This document shows, piece after piece, positions 43,770 to 53,983 of a stretch of DNA of 64,000 bases. The translations under genes were made by a program, and so were the position numbers. Position 1 is the stretch's first letter; the number at the start of each line of letters is the position of its first letter. The stretch is taken from assembly GCF_022664395.1 (NCBI RefSeq), contig NZ_JAKRET010000007.1, positions 180,932-244,931 on the forward strand, given 5' to 3'. The notes under the pieces were generated by a model. It saw only the letters and a list, made by a program, of their open reading frames with translations, was not told where the DNA came from and ran no database searches. The stretch is from Sphingomonas lacusdianchii (lineage in GTDB: Bacteria; Pseudomonadota; Alphaproteobacteria; Sphingomonadales; Sphingomonadaceae).

Positions 43770-46618
43770 AGCGTGCGGTCGCGCAGTTCGACTTCGTAGG
43801 TTTCAAGGAAGTCGCCCGCCTTGATGTCGGTGAAGTTCTGCGTGAACGTCACACCGCATTCCAGACCGGCACGCACTTCGGGGACATCGTCCTTGAAGCG
43901 ACGCAGCGACGCGATCTCACCCTGGTAGATGATGACGTCGTTGCGGGTGATGCGGGCCTTGAGCGCCTTGCGGATGACGCCTTCGACAACCAGCAGACCG
44001 GCGGCCCGGCCATGCTTGCCCGCCGAGAAGACCTCGCGGATTTCGGCACGACCGACGACGGTTTCGAACGCTTCCGGCCCGAGCGTACCCGCCATGCCCG
44101 CACGGATATCGTCGGTCAGCGTGTAGATGACGTCATAATATTTGAGCGCCACCTTGTTCCGCTCGGCGATCTCGCGCGCCTTGGCATTGGGACGGGTGTT
44201 GAAGCCGATGATCGGCGCTCCCGATGCCGCGGCCAGCGTCACGTCGCTCTCGGTGATGCCGCCGACGCCCGAATGCAGGATGCGCACCCGGATATCGTCG
44301 GTCGAGATCTTGTTGAGCGACCCGACAATGGCTTCGACCGATCCTTGGGTATCGGCCTTGACCACCAGCGGATATTCGATCGCCTGCTTCGACTTCAAGG
44401 CCGAGAACATGCTCTCGAGGCTGGCCGGCGCCTGGGTCGTGCGCTTCTGGAGCAGCACGCCCTGACGATATTCGGCGACCTCGCGGGCACGCGCCTCGCT
44501 CTCGACGACCTGCAGCGGATCGCCCGCCATCGGCACGCCCGACAGGCCCAGGACCTCGACCGGAGTCGACGGACCGGCTTCCTTCACCTGACGCCCCTTG
44601 TCGTCGATCAGCGCGCGGACCTTGCCGCTTTCCGCGCCGACGACGAACACATCGCCGACCTTCAACGTACCACGACGGACCAGCACGGTCGCGACCGGAC
44701 CACGACCCTTGTCGAGCTTCGCCTCGATCACGCTGGCTTCGGCCGGGCGATCGGGATTGGCCTGCAGTTCGAGCAGTTCGGCCTGCAGCTGGATCTTCTC
44801 GATCAGCTGGTCGAGACCGGTCTTCTTGAGCGCCGACACTTCGACGTCCTGGGTCTCGCCGCCCATTTCCTCGACCTGCACGTCATGTTCGAGCAGGCGT
44901 TCGCGGATACGCTGCGGGTTCGCCTCGTGCTTGTCGACCTTGTTGATCGCCACGATCATCGGCTTGCCCGCGGCGCGGGTGTGATGGATCGCCTCGATCG
45001 TCTGCGGCATCAGCCCGTCATCGGCCGCCACCGCGAGGATGACGATGTCGGTGACGTCGGCACCGCGCGCGCGCATTTCGCTGAACGCTTCGTGGCCGGG
45101 CGTGTCGAGGAAGGTGATCCGCGACTTGTCCTTCAGCGTGACCTGATAGGCGCCGATATGCTGGGTGATGCCGCCGGCCTCGCCGCGCACCACGTCGGTA
45201 CCGCGCAACGCGTCGAGCAGCGACGTCTTGCCGTGATCGACGTGACCCATGATCGTGACGACCGGCGGACGCGGCTGCAGCGCCTCGGCCGAATCCTCGG
45301 CGGTATCGAGCGCCAGATCGACGTCCGAATCGCTGACGCGCACGATGTTGTGGCCGAATTCGGTCACCAGCAATTCGGCGGTGTCCTGATCGATCGTCTG
45401 GGTCATCGTGACGGGCATGCCCATCTTGAAGAGCGTCTTGACCAGATCGGCACCCTTTTCCGCCATGCGGTTGGCGAGTTCCTGCACCGTGATCGCCTCA
45501 GGCACCTGCACGTCGCGGACCTGCTTGATCTGCGGTTCGCGCGGGCCGCCGAAGCCACGCTTTTCCTTTTCGCGCGCACGCTTCAGCGCGGCGAGGCTGC
45601 GCGAACGCGCACCATCGTCACCGAGCGCACGAGTTACGGTCAGCTTGCCCGACTGACGACGATCGTCGCCCTTGCGGTCGCGCGACGGCGCGGGACGTGC
45701 CGGCTCATTGCGACGCGGGGTCGCCTGGCCGGTACCCGACGGCGTCGGACGGGCGGTCTGGCCGCCGGCGGCGGGACGTGCGGCCGGCGTCGCGGCTGCC
45801 GTCGGCGCAGGCGCGGGGGCCGGCTCGGGCTTGGGCTGCGGCTTCGGGATTTCCGGACGCTGCACCGGGGTGAAGCGACGCGGTGCCGGCCGGTTGGGGT
45901 CGGCGGTGAGGACGATGGGCTGCGGTGCCGGCGCGGGCGCAGGAGCCGGGCGCGGCGCAGGCTTGGCCTGAACCGGCGCAGGCTTCGGCGCGACCGGTGC
46001 GGGCGCAGGAGCGGGCGTCGGCGTCGGTGCCGGGGTCTGGGCGACCGGTTCCGGAGCGGGCGCAGGTGCCGGGGCGGGCGCGGGCGCTGCCTCGACCGGT
46101 GCGGGCGTCGGCTCGGGCGCCGGCGTCGGTGCGGCGACCGGTTCGGGAGCGGGCGGAGGCGTCGGTTCCGGCGCGGGCGTCGGCTCGGCGGCGGCGCGGG
46201 CCTTTTCCTCGACACGGGCGCGCTCTGCTTCCGCTGCTTCACGGGCGAGGCGTTCGTCGCGACGACGATGTTCCTCGGCCGCGTTCATCCGCGCTTCCTC
46301 GGCTTCGCGCAGCAGCTTGGCCTGCAGTTCGTGCCGCGACAGGCCGGCATTGCTGCTGGCTGCCGGACGCGGGGCGGGGGCCGCCGGCGCGGGCGCCGGA
46401 CGCTGCGGCGCAGGCGCCGCTTCGGGTGCTGCCTGTTCTACAGGCTGCTGTTCTTCGCCGGGACGGCCAAGCACACGGCGGCGCTTCACCTCCACGACCA
46501 CCGTGTTGGAGCGGCCATGGCTGAAGCTCTGCTTCACCTTGCCGGTTTCCACGGTGCGCTTGAGGCCGAGCGGCGCGCGGGTGCCCAGCTTCGGCTTGTC
46601 GTTGTCGATGTCGCTCAT
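43766..46618 (-). CDS. infB: Translation initiation factor IF-2
   Basis: 950 residues. N-terminal ~350 residues: IF2-associated start, a charged helix, then a very long Pro-Ala repeat (PAPAPAPEP type). Then the conserved N domain, G domain with [23 protein letters not shown] and NKVDK, and domains II-IV to the end. Brings fMet-tRNA to the 30S subunit. The Pro-Ala stretch is longer than usual and likely flexible. Four bases follow ylxR's stop. Confidence 0.97.
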   Translation of the reverse strand: MSDIDNDKPKLGTRAPLGLKRTVETGKVKQSFSHGRSNTVVVEVKRRRVLGRPGEEQQPVEQAAPEAAPAPQRPAPAPAAPAPRPAASSNAGLSRHELQAKLLREAEEARMNAAEEHRRRDERLAREAAEAERARVEEKARAAAEPTPAPEPTPPPAPEPVAAPTPAPEPTPAPVEAAPAPAPAPAPAPEPVAQTPAPTPTPAPAPAPVAPKPAPVQAKPAPRPAPAPAPAPQPIVLTADPNRPAPRRFTPVQRPEIPKPQPKPEPAPAPAPTAAATPAARPAAGGQTARPTPSGTGQATPRRNEPARPAPSRDRKGDDRRQSGKLTVTRALGDDGARSRSLAALKRAREKEKRGFGGPREPQIKQVRDVQVPEAITVQELANRMAEKGADLVKTLFKMGMPVTMTQTIDQDTAELLVTEFGHNIVRVSDSDVDLALDTAEDSAEALQPRPPVVTIMGHVDHGKTSLLDALRGTDVVRGEAGGITQHIGAYQVTLKDKSRITFLDTPGHEAFSEMRARGADVTDIVILAVAADDGLMPQTIEAIHHTRAAGKPMIVAINKVDKHEANPQRIRERLLEHDVQVEEMGGETQDVEVSALKKTGLDQLIEKIQLQAELLELQANPDRPAEASVIEAKLDKGRGPVATVLVRRGTLKVGDVFVVGAESGKVRALIDDKGRQVKEAGPSTPVEVLGLSGVPMAGDPLQVVESEARAREVAEYRQGVLLQKRTTQAPASLESMFSALKSKQAIEYPLVVKADTQGSVEAIVGSLNKISTDDIRVRILHSGVGGITESDVTLAAASGAPIIGFNTRPNAKAREIAERNKVALKYYDVIYTLTDDIRAGMAGTLGPEAFETVVGRAEIREVFSAGKHGRAAGLLVVEGVIRKALKARITRNDVIIYQGEIASLRRFKDDVPEVRAGLECGVTFTQNFTDIKAGDFLETYEVELRDRTL

Positions 46619-46622
46619 CCGG

Positions 46623-47378
46623 TTACTCAGGTTCCTGCTTCAATTGGTCGACGCCAATGTGTCCGACAACGTCCGTGCCGGAAAATTGCGCCGTCGATGC
46701 GCCCTGCGAAGACGTTTCGCAAGCCGCAGGGATAGGTTCGGGTCCGATAAAGTGCAGCCAGCGGGACAGCGCGTCATTGGCTCGCTGTGCCGCCCGTGCG
46801 TCGGTCAGGCCGACATGTACCACATTTTCGCGCCCAAGCGCCAACGACAATATGGTGCGTGGGACCGGCAATGCCAATCCCTTCAAACCCGAACCTTCTT
46901 CGTCATTGCCGACGCGCCATGCCTGCGCGAGTTTCGCCGCGCCGTCGGGAGCGGCATCGGACGCATGGTACAGGCCGTACAGCTTGCCGCTGCGCGCCGC
47001 CTTGTCGATCGCGGTACCGCCGATCACGACGAAGCCCGACTTCGTCTCCAGCCCCAACCGGTCGAGCGCATGACGCCGCAGCGCCTCCTCGACCAGTTGC
47101 GGCAGGTCGGCGGGGATCGTCAGCGCCGCACCCTTGAACGCGCGCGCCAGTGCGCCACGCAACCGCCCCTTGGCGATCGCGACTTCCAGCTCGGCGCGCG
47201 TCACCCCGATCCATGCGCCACGGCCGGGAGCCTTGGCACGAACATCGGGCAGCACGTCGCCATCGGGCGAGAGCGCGAGTCGCACCAGCCCGTCACGCGA
47301 GCCATGCTCACGCGACAGGATGCAGCTGCGCTCGGGGCTGTCGGTTAGCCGCGCGGTGTCATTGTTCGGATTCCGCAA
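46623..47378 (-). CDS. YlxR/DUF448 RNA-binding protein
   Basis: About 251 residues: DUF448 (ylxR) domain in the first ~85 (SPERSCILSREHG, KAPGRGAWIG) and an L7Ae-like domain after it (FVVIGGTAIDKAARSGKL). Nucleic-acid-binding, always beside nusA and infB; role still unclear. TTG at 47378 is chosen because GGAGGA lies five bases before it and NPNNDTARLTDSPER is a typical start; ATG 47414 would overlap nusA by 56 bases. Confidence 0.88.
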   Translation of the reverse strand: MRNPNNDTARLTDSPERSCILSREHGSRDGLVRLALSPDGDVLPDVRAKAPGRGAWIGVTRAELEVAIAKGRLRGALARAFKGAALTIPADLPQLVEEALRRHALDRLGLETKSGFVVIGGTAIDKAARSGKLYGLYHASDAAPDGAAKLAQAWRVGNDEEGSGLKGLALPVPRTILSLALGRENVVHVGLTDARAAQRANDALSRWLHFIGPEPIPAACETSSQGASTAQFSGTDVVGHIGVDQLKQEPE

Positions 47379-48981
47379 CTGCGTCCTCCGACTCTTCGAC
47401 CACGGCGTCCTCATCGGCGAACCAATGGGCGCGGGCGGCCATGATGATCTCGTTGCCCTGTTCGTCGGTCAGGCCATATTCGGCGAGAATGCCGCCCTTG
47501 GGCGCTTCGCGCTTCGGGGCATCGTCGCCACGACGACGCGGTTCGGCCTTCTTCTTTTCGACCAGTTCGTCGGTGGCGAGGTCGGCGAGGTCGTCGAGCG
47601 TCTTGATGCCCGCCTTGCCCAGCGTGACCAGCATCGCTTCGGTCAAATAGGGCAGTTCAGCCAGATCGTCCTCGACGCCCAGCGCGGTGCGCTCCTCGCG
47701 GGCGGCCTGTTCGCGGCGCTCGATCGCTTCCTGCGCACGGCTTTGCAGCTCCTGCGCGAGGTCCTCGTCAAAGCCTTCGATGCTCGCCAGTTCCTCGATC
47801 TCGACATAGGCGACTTCTTCGAGTTCGCCAAAGCCTTCGGCGACCAGCAGCTGCGCCAGCGTCTCGTCGACGTCGAGTTCCTTCTCGAACATGCCCGAGC
47901 GTTCGATGAATTCCTTCTGCCGCTTTTCCGACGCATCGGCTTCGGTCAGGATGTCGATCGCCTTGCCGGTCAGCTGGCTGGCGAGGCGGACATTCTGGCC
48001 GCGACGGCCGATGGCGAGGCTGAGCTGATCGTCAGGAACGACGACCTCGATGCGGTCCTCTTCCTCGTCGAGCACGACGCGGGCGACGTTGGCCGGCTGC
48101 AGCGCGTTGACGACGAAGGTCGCGGTGTCGGGCGACCACGGAATGATGTCGATCTTCTCACCCTGCATTTCCTGCACGACGGCCTGCACGCGGCTGCCCT
48201 TCATGCCGACGCACGCGCCGACCGGATCGATCGAGCCGTCATGGCTGATGACGCCGATCTTGGCGCGCGAGCCGGGGTCACGGGCCGCGGCCTTGATCTC
48301 GATGATGCCGTCGTAGATTTCGGGCACTTCCTGCGCGAACAGTTTCTTCATGAAGTCGGGATGCGCGCGGCTGAGGAAGATCTGAGGCCCGCGATTCTCG
48401 CGACGCACGTTCAGGATCAGCGAGCGGACGCGGTCGCCGACGCGAACCGCCTCGCGCGGGATCTGCTGGTCGCGGCGGATGACGCCCTCGGCGCGGCCGA
48501 GATCGACCACGACGTGACCGAATTCGACGCGCTTGACGACGCCGGTGATGATCTCACCCTGGCGATCCTTGAATTCCTCGAACTGGCGCTCGCGCTCGGC
48601 GTCGCGGACCTTTTGCAGGATGACCTGCTTCGATGCCTGCGCCTGGATGCGACCGAATTCGATCGGGGGCAGCGGATCGACGATATAGTCGCCGATGCCG
48701 GCGCCCTTCTGCAGCTTCTGCGCGTCCTTCTCGCCGATCTGCTTGAAGTGATCGTCGACCAGTTCGACGACTTCGAGCACGCGCCACAGGCGCAGGTCGC
48801 CGGTGTTCGGGTCGAGCTTTGCACGGATGTCGTTTTCCGAGCCATAGCGCGTCTTGGCGGCGCGCTGAATCGCGTCTTCCATCGCCTCGATCACGATGGC
48901 CTTGTCGATCATCTTTTCCGATGCGACCGAATTCGCGATCGCGATCAGTTCCGCCCGGTTGGCGGTGACGGCGGTGGCCAT
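47359..48981 (-). CDS. nusA: Transcription termination/antitermination factor NusA
   Basis: 540 residues: N-terminal RNA-polymerase-binding domain (~1-125), S1 (~130-200), KH1-KH2 (~205-345; GACVGMKGSRVQAVV and LAIGRRGQNVRLA), then two acidic helical repeats (~365-520) that contact alpha-CTD. Controls pausing, termination and rRNA antitermination. Directly after rimP (one base gap). Confidence 0.97.
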   Translation of the reverse strand: MATAVTANRAELIAIANSVASEKMIDKAIVIEAMEDAIQRAAKTRYGSENDIRAKLDPNTGDLRLWRVLEVVELVDDHFKQIGEKDAQKLQKGAGIGDYIVDPLPPIEFGRIQAQASKQVILQKVRDAERERQFEEFKDRQGEIITGVVKRVEFGHVVVDLGRAEGVIRRDQQIPREAVRVGDRVRSLILNVRRENRGPQIFLSRAHPDFMKKLFAQEVPEIYDGIIEIKAAARDPGSRAKIGVISHDGSIDPVGACVGMKGSRVQAVVQEMQGEKIDIIPWSPDTATFVVNALQPANVARVVLDEEEDRIEVVVPDDQLSLAIGRRGQNVRLASQLTGKAIDILTEADASEKRQKEFIERSGMFEKELDVDETLAQLLVAEGFGELEEVAYVEIEELASIEGFDEDLAQELQSRAQEAIERREQAAREERTALGVEDDLAELPYLTEAMLVTLGKAGIKTLDDLADLATDELVEKKKAEPRRRGDDAPKREAPKGGILAEYGLTDEQGNEIIMAARAHWFADEDAVVEESEDAVAESEQ

Positions 48982-48982
48982 G

Positions 48983-49543
48983 TCAGTTCAGTCCTTCTGC
49001 GTCAGCCGGTTCGTCGTCGGCAGGTTCGTCTTCATATTCGTCGGCGCCCTCGGTCGACAGCGGTGCCGTCGCCTTCAGGAGCGCATCGGTAATCAGGAGC
49101 TTGGCATCGACGATCGCGGCGAAGGGCACGGTCATCGCCTTGTGCTTGCGCACGTCGATGCTGACCTGCCCGCCCTCGGTGCCGAGCAGGATGCCGGTCA
49201 GCTGCTTGCGATTGTCGATCGGCGCATCGAGGGTCACGCGCGCCTCGAACCCCTTCCAGTCGGCATAGTCGGCGAGGCGCGTCAGCGGCCGGTCGATGCC
49301 GGGCGACGAAACCTCCAGCCGATAGGCCTCCTCGATCGGGTCCTTCTCGTCGAACAGGTCGGAGATGCGGCGCGACAGTTCGGCGCAATCGTCGATGGTC
49401 AGCTGGCGGGTGTCGGGGCGCTCGGCCATGATCTGCAGCGTCGGGTCCGACTTGCCGCCCATCATCTTCACGCGCACCAGCGCGAAACCCAAGGCCCTAG
49501 CCTCCGGTTCGATCAATCGCGTCAGTTCGGCGATATCCGCCAT
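48983..49543 (-). CDS. rimP: Ribosome maturation factor RimP
   Basis: 186 residues. Two domains: ALGFALVRVKMMGG...LQIMAERPD and the EAYRLEVSSPGIDRPL core, with an acidic C-terminal tail (EYEDEPADDEPADAEG). Needed for 30S maturation. First gene of the nusA-infB operon. ATG 49543 is at the family start; the frame runs upstream to 49906 only as a shadow of the divergent gene. Confidence 0.95.
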   Translation of the reverse strand: MADIAELTRLIEPEARALGFALVRVKMMGGKSDPTLQIMAERPDTRQLTIDDCAELSRRISDLFDEKDPIEEAYRLEVSSPGIDRPLTRLADYADWKGFEARVTLDAPIDNRKQLTGILLGTEGGQVSIDVRKHKAMTVPFAAIVDAKLLITDALLKATAPLSTEGADEYEDEPADDEPADAEGLN

Positions 49544-49628
49544 GCCGTCTCCATCAGCTACGCCGCTTCGCTGCCGGTCCCTGTCGGAACCGGCCTCGGC
49601 ACGTTGACGATGTCGAGGAAGCAACGTC

Positions 49629-49657
49629 CATATATGTAAAATTGCGTGTCTCGGCAA
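49629..49657 (-). promoter_or_regulatory. Probable promoter of the rimP-nusA-infB operon
   Basis: On the minus strand TTGCCG, 17 bases, TATATG, about 85 bases before the rimP start. A hairpin (GCCGGTCCCTGTCGGAACCGGC, 49574-49595) lies in the leader and could affect read-through. Sequence match to the sigma-70 consensus is moderate. Confidence 0.45.
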
Positions 49658-49728
49658 GGGGCGCAGGATCGTCGCGCCCGGCACCGCGTTGCCACGGGCA
49701 AATTTGTCGTTTCGAGAGGATGTCGCCG

Positions 49729-50895
49729 ATGCTGCCGTTCCGTTCGCTGATCCCCGCCGCCGCCCTGCTGGCGGCGTGCAATGCCGGCAGCGATGTCGAT
49801 GCGGCCCCGGTCGTGGTCTCGCCCGCGCCGACCGCCACCGCGACTCCAGCGCCGACCCCCAGCCCGACCACCGGCGGCGTGCCGTTCGCGACGCGCGAGG
49901 TGGCAACGTTCGACGCGCCCTGGGCGATGACCTTCCTGCCCGACGGGCGGATGCTGGTAACCGAAAAGCGCGGCAACCTGTTGCTGGTCAGCGCGGATGG
50001 CAGCCAGAAGACGACCGCCGCGACGATTCCGGTCGATTCGGCCGGGCAAGGCGGGCTGATGGACGTGGTCCTCGCCCCCGATTTCGCGACCAGCCGCCGC
50101 GTCTATCTCAGCTATTCGGTCGCAGGCGATGGCGGCAAGGGTGTGGTGCTGGCGCGCGGGGTGCTCGACGGCAACCGGATGACCGGCATCACCGAACTGT
50201 TTCGCGCGACGCCGTTCGTGAGTGGCGACGGCCATTATTCGGGGCGTATCGCCTTCGCCCCCGATGGCCGGCACCTGTTCTTCACCAATGGCGAGCGGCA
50301 GAAATTCGATCCGGCACAGGACCCCAAGGCGACGCTGGGCAAGGTGCTGCGCCTGACGCTCGACGGGCAGCCGGCGGGCGATCCGGGGCTGGCGGCGAAG
50401 GGCTTCCATCCGGCGGTGTGGTCGTACGGGCACCGGAACCTGCTCGGCATCGCCTTCGATGCGCAGGGCAATTTGTGGGAACAGGAAATGGGGCCGAAGG
50501 GCGGGGACGAGGTCAACCTGATCGTCGCCGGGCGCAATTACGGCTATCCTCTGGTGTCGGAGGGCGATCATTATGACGGCCGCCCGATCCCGCGCCACAG
50601 CACCCGCCCCGATCTGGAAGCGCCCAAGGTCGCGTGGAACCCGGTGATCTCGCCGGGCGGGCTGATCGTCTATTCGGGCAAGCTGTTCCCGCAATATGCC
50701 GGCGACCTGTTCATCGGCGGCCTGTCGAGCGAGGCGCTGGTCCGGGTCGACGTCAACGGCACCAATGCCGCGAAGGGCGACCAATGGCCGATGAACGCCC
50801 GCATCCGCGAGGTCGAGGAGGGGCCCGACGGCGCGCTCTGGGTGTTGCAGGACGGCGCAAATGCCAAGCTGCTGAAGCTGACGCCGCGCGGCTGA
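49729..50895 (+). CDS. PQQ-dependent aldose dehydrogenase, lipoprotein
   Basis: 388 residues. Lipoprotein signal with LLAAC, Thr/Pro linker, then a six-bladed propeller of the soluble glucose/sorbosone dehydrogenase family: PWAMTFLPDGRMLVTEKRG, GLMDVVLAPDF, FFTNGERQKFDP, SYGHRNLLGIAFD and the PQQ/calcium loop with EMGPKGGDEVNL. Oxidises aldoses in the periplasm, given PQQ. ATG 49720 is also in frame; GAGAGG fits 49729 better. Confidence 0.9.
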   Translation: MLPFRSLIPAAALLAACNAGSDVDAAPVVVSPAPTATATPAPTPSPTTGGVPFATREVATFDAPWAMTFLPDGRMLVTEKRGNLLLVSADGSQKTTAATIPVDSAGQGGLMDVVLAPDFATSRRVYLSYSVAGDGGKGVVLARGVLDGNRMTGITELFRATPFVSGDGHYSGRIAFAPDGRHLFFTNGERQKFDPAQDPKATLGKVLRLTLDGQPAGDPGLAAKGFHPAVWSYGHRNLLGIAFDAQGNLWEQEMGPKGGDEVNLIVAGRNYGYPLVSEGDHYDGRPIPRHSTRPDLEAPKVAWNPVISPGGLIVYSGKLFPQYAGDLFIGGLSSEALVRVDVNGTNAAKGDQWPMNARIREVEEGPDGALWVLQDGANAKLLKLTPRG

Positions 50896-51312
50896 TCACA
50901 GGCGGCCGAGCGTGGCCGGGTCGCGCTCGCCGCCATAAAAGGCGTCGAGGATATCGGCGAACAGTGGTTCGCTGCCGTCCGCCGCCGCCTCGAACAGCGT
51001 CATCGACGAGCGAAGCTTGATCGCGTCGATCGATCCGAGGATGCGGCCGATATCCTGCCCATGGTGCGGCAGCAGCGCCTGTGCCGATTCGCGCAGCCGT
51101 CCCCCTAGCAGCGGATGGTCGAGATAGGCGCGCGCCTCGGCGAGATCACGAATCGCAAAGTGGCGCGCGGTCGGGCTTTGACCGAGGCCGGCGATCTGCG
51201 GAAAGACGAACCACATCCAATGGCTGCGCTTGGCCCCGGCGCGGAGTTCGGCGAGCGCTTGCGGGTAGCTGTCGCGCTGGGCGTCGGTGAAGCGGTCGAG
51301 CGGATTGCTCAT
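50896..51312 (-). CDS. DUF1810-family protein
   Basis: 138 residues with the DUF1810 signature: LDRFTDAQRDSYPQALAEL, SHWMWFVFPQI, GLGQSPTARHFAI and the SIDAIKLRSSMTLFE end. Function unknown; cytoplasmic. Overlaps the ubiG stop by 4 bases, so it is the second gene of that pair. Confidence 0.87.
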   Translation of the reverse strand: MSNPLDRFTDAQRDSYPQALAELRAGAKRSHWMWFVFPQIAGLGQSPTARHFAIRDLAEARAYLDHPLLGGRLRESAQALLPHHGQDIGRILGSIDAIKLRSSMTLFEAAADGSEPLFADILDAFYGGERDPATLGRL

Positions 51313-52076
51313 CCGGCAGTCGCCGTCAGGAAATAGTCGAGCGAGACATCGTCGGACAGCTTGAACCCGTGTGCGGCGGAGAAGGCGAGGCCGGTCGGCG
51401 GCGAGACGGTCATGCCGCTTGCGCGCAGATGCGCGGTCAGTTCGTCGGGGGTCAGGAACCGGTCCCAGTCATGGGTGCCGCGCGGGATCAGCCCGATCCC
51501 TTCGCCGACCGAAATCATGGCGAGGCGCGAGAGCGGGGTGCGGTTGGGTGTCGACACGATCAGCAGTCCCCCGGGTGCCACCGCCTGCGTCAGCGCGTGG
51601 GCGAAGACGGCGGGGTCGGCGACATGCTCAATCACCTCCAGCGAGGTGACGAGGTCGAATTGCCGCCCGGCGACCGCTTCGACACCGCCGGCCAAATACT
51701 CGATCGAAAGGCCGGACTGGGCGGCATGGGCGCTGGCGGCACCGATATTTTCAGGCGCGGCGTCGACGCCGGTCACCTGTCCGCCGAGCCGGGCGAGCGG
51801 CTCGGCGAGCAGTCCGGCGCCACAGCCGACGTCGAGCACCGTCCTGCCGGCCAGCGGGGTGAAGCCGAGCCCGTCACCGCCCCAGTGCGAATCGATCGCG
51901 GCGCGGACGAAGGCGAGGCGTACCGGGTTCAGCCGGTGGAGCATTGCCGAGCTGCCATGCGGGTTCCACCAGTCGGCGGCGAGCTCGCCGAAATGCGCCG
52001 CCTCGCGCGCGACGACGCTTGATTGCGCGGGCGCGGCTTTTTTAGACATAAAGATTGCTTCGCTTGCGTTCGTCAT
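51309..52076 (-). CDS. ubiG: Ubiquinone O-methyltransferase
   Basis: 255 residues, class I SAM methyltransferase. Family start HFGELAADWWNPHGSSAMLHRLNPVRL, SAM motif LDVGCGAGLLAEPLARLG, GVDAAPENI, SLEVIEHV and the post-motif RGTHDWDRFLTPDEL. Does both O-methylations of ubiquinone synthesis. TAGGAGAG before ATG 52076 supports the start. Divergent from lysC. Confidence 0.95.
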   Translation of the reverse strand: MTNASEAIFMSKKAAPAQSSVVAREAAHFGELAADWWNPHGSSAMLHRLNPVRLAFVRAAIDSHWGGDGLGFTPLAGRTVLDVGCGAGLLAEPLARLGGQVTGVDAAPENIGAASAHAAQSGLSIEYLAGGVEAVAGRQFDLVTSLEVIEHVADPAVFAHALTQAVAPGGLLIVSTPNRTPLSRLAMISVGEGIGLIPRGTHDWDRFLTPDELTAHLRASGMTVSPPTGLAFSAAHGFKLSDDVSLDYFLTATAG

Positions 52077-52117
52077 GGCGCTCTCCTATCAGCCGCCGCC
52101 ATTCCCCCCAAGGATGA

Positions 52118-53377
52118 ATGGCAAAACGCATGGCGCGGATCGTGATGAAGTTCGGTGGCACCTCGATGGCGGGGATCGAACGCATTCGCAACGTCGCCCA
52201 GCGCGTCAAGCGCGAGGTCGAATCGGGCAATCAGGTCGCGGTGGTCGTGTCGGCGATGGCCGGCGATACCGACCGGCTGGTCGGCTTCTGCCGCGAAGCA
52301 TCGGCGCTGTACGACCCGCGCGAATATGATGCGGTGGTGTCGTCGGGCGAGCAGGTGACCAGCGGACTGCTGGCGATCGCATTGCAGGCGATCGGCGTGC
52401 CGGCGCGGTCGTGGCTGGGCTGGCAATTGCCGATCCGCACCACCGACGCCCATGCGACCGCGCGGATCGAGTCGATCGACACGACCGCGCTCGACGAATC
52501 GCTGGCGCGCGGCGAGGTGGCGGTCATTCCCGGGTTCCAGGGGGTGACTGACGATCATCGCATCACCACGCTGGGGCGCGGCGGGTCGGACACGTCGGCG
52601 GTGGCGATGGCGGCGGCGATGCAGGCCGATCGCTGCGACATCTACACCGATGTCGACGGCGTCTATACCACCGACCCGCGCATCGTACCGCGCGCGCGCA
52701 AGCTGGCGCGGGTGACGTATGAGGAAATGCTCGAACTCGCCTCGGTGGGGGCGAAGGTGCTCCAGACCCGGTCGGTCGGGCTGGCGATGAAGGAACAGGT
52801 CCGCGTCCGCGTGCTGTCGTCGTTCGACGATACGCGCGACGAGGATGGATATCGTGGAACGCTGATCGTCGGCGAAGAGGAAGTGACGGACATGGAACGG
52901 CAGCTCATCACCGGCATCGCGCACGACAAGAACGAGGCGAAGATCACGCTGGTCGCGGTGCCCGATCGCCCCGGCGCGGTCGGATCGATCTTTGGCCCGC
53001 TGGCCGCCGCCGGCATCAACGTCGACATGATCGTCCAGAATATCGCCCATTCGGCGGGATCGACCGACGTGACCTTCACCGTGCCCGCCGCCGAACTGGC
53101 CCGCGCGCTCGACACGCTGGAAAAGGCGAGCACTGATATCGGCTTCGCCAAGCTGTTGCACGACACGCGGGTCGCCAAGATCTCGATCGTCGGCGTCGGC
53201 ATGCGCAGCCATGCGGGCGTGGCGTCGACCATGTTTCAGACGCTGGGTGATCGCGGCATCAACATCCAGGCGATCACCACGTCGGAGATCAAGGTCAGCG
53301 TGCTGATCGAAGAGGATTATACCGAACTGGCGGTGCGCGTGCTGCACACGGCGTACGGGCTGGACGCAGAGGGGTAA
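52118..53377 (+). CDS. lysC: Aspartate kinase
   Basis: 419 residues. Kinase domain with VMKFGGTSMAG, VVSAMAGDT, SSGEQVTSGLLA, GRGGSDTSAVA and DVDGVYTTDPR; two C-terminal ACT domains (~265-335 and ~345-410) that sense lysine and threonine. First step of Lys, Met and Thr synthesis. A palindromic element follows the stop by 4 bases. Confidence 0.96.
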   Translation: MAKRMARIVMKFGGTSMAGIERIRNVAQRVKREVESGNQVAVVVSAMAGDTDRLVGFCREASALYDPREYDAVVSSGEQVTSGLLAIALQAIGVPARSWLGWQLPIRTTDAHATARIESIDTTALDESLARGEVAVIPGFQGVTDDHRITTLGRGGSDTSAVAMAAAMQADRCDIYTDVDGVYTTDPRIVPRARKLARVTYEEMLELASVGAKVLQTRSVGLAMKEQVRVRVLSSFDDTRDEDGYRGTLIVGEEEVTDMERQLITGIAHDKNEAKITLVAVPDRPGAVGSIFGPLAAAGINVDMIVQNIAHSAGSTDVTFTVPAAELARALDTLEKASTDIGFAKLLHDTRVAKISIVGVGMRSHAGVASTMFQTLGDRGINIQAITTSEIKVSVLIEEDYTELAVRVLHTAYGLDAEG

Positions 53378-53381
53378 CCAG

Positions 53382-53519
53382 ATCCTCCCCGGTACGGGGA
53401 GGGGGACCGCCGCGCAGCGGTGGTGGAGGGGGCGAGCCACGCAACGCAACCGTTGTGGATGCCGACACCCCCCTCCATCAGCCTGCGGCTGGTCCCCCTC
53501 CCCGCGGAGCGGGGAGGAT
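53382..53519. repeat. 138-bp palindromic element after lysC
   Basis: Intergenic copy of the truB element: ATCCTCCCCGGTACGGGGAGG left arm, CCTCCCCGCGGAGCGGGGAGGAT right arm, loop with ACGCAACCGTTGTGGATG. It fills the gap between the convergent lysC and yjbQ-like genes and ends at the base before the yjbQ-like stop codon. Confidence 0.92.
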
Positions 53520-53939
53520 TTATTCGCCGATGAGGTGCACCGCGATCCTTCTGCGATGCGCCGCGCGGCGGTGTTCGAACAAATAGATGCCCTGCCACGT
53601 GCCGAGCACCGGGCGGTGGCCGATCACCGGGATCGACAGCGACGTGTTGGTCAATGCGGTGCGCAGATGCGCGGGCATGTCGTCGGGCCCTTCCTCGTCA
53701 TGGGCATAGCGGTCGCTTTCAGGCGCGATGTGGCGGAAATAGCGTTCGAGGTCGTCGCGTGCCGCTTCGCTCGCATTCTCCTGCACCAGCAACGAGGCCG
53801 AGGTGTGGCGGCAGAACAGGGTCAGCAGCCCGCTGGCGATGCCCGTCGCATCGACCCAGTGCCGGACCTGTCCGGTGATCAGCACCAGCCCCTGTCCATT
53901 GGTGGTGACGACCAGCTCGCCATGTTCCTGTCGCATCAT
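53520..53939 (-). CDS. YjbQ/UPF0047 family protein
   Basis: 139 residues. Family marks: GIASGLLTLFCRHTSASLLVQE, DDMPAHLRTALTNTSLSIPV and GTWQGIYLFEHR, with conserved His and Glu. Members show weak thiamin-phosphate synthase activity and the family is called secondary thiamine-phosphate synthase; the real role is uncertain. Two ATGs (53939, 53936) are adjacent. Its TAA touches the repeat at 53382-53519. Confidence 0.9.
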   Translation of the reverse strand: MMRQEHGELVVTTNGQGLVLITGQVRHWVDATGIASGLLTLFCRHTSASLLVQENASEAARDDLERYFRHIAPESDRYAHDEEGPDDMPAHLRTALTNTSLSIPVIGHRPVLGTWQGIYLFEHRRAAHRRRIAVHLIGE

Positions 53940-53983
53940 CGTCCCTGCTTGCCCGAAGCCGTCCGCCCGCGCTAGGCGGGGCA

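Noticed and set aside
43544..46735. Plus-strand open frame of 1063 codons opposite infB
   Set aside because: It is fully antisense to IF-2 and has low-complexity Arg/Gly content without a start signal.
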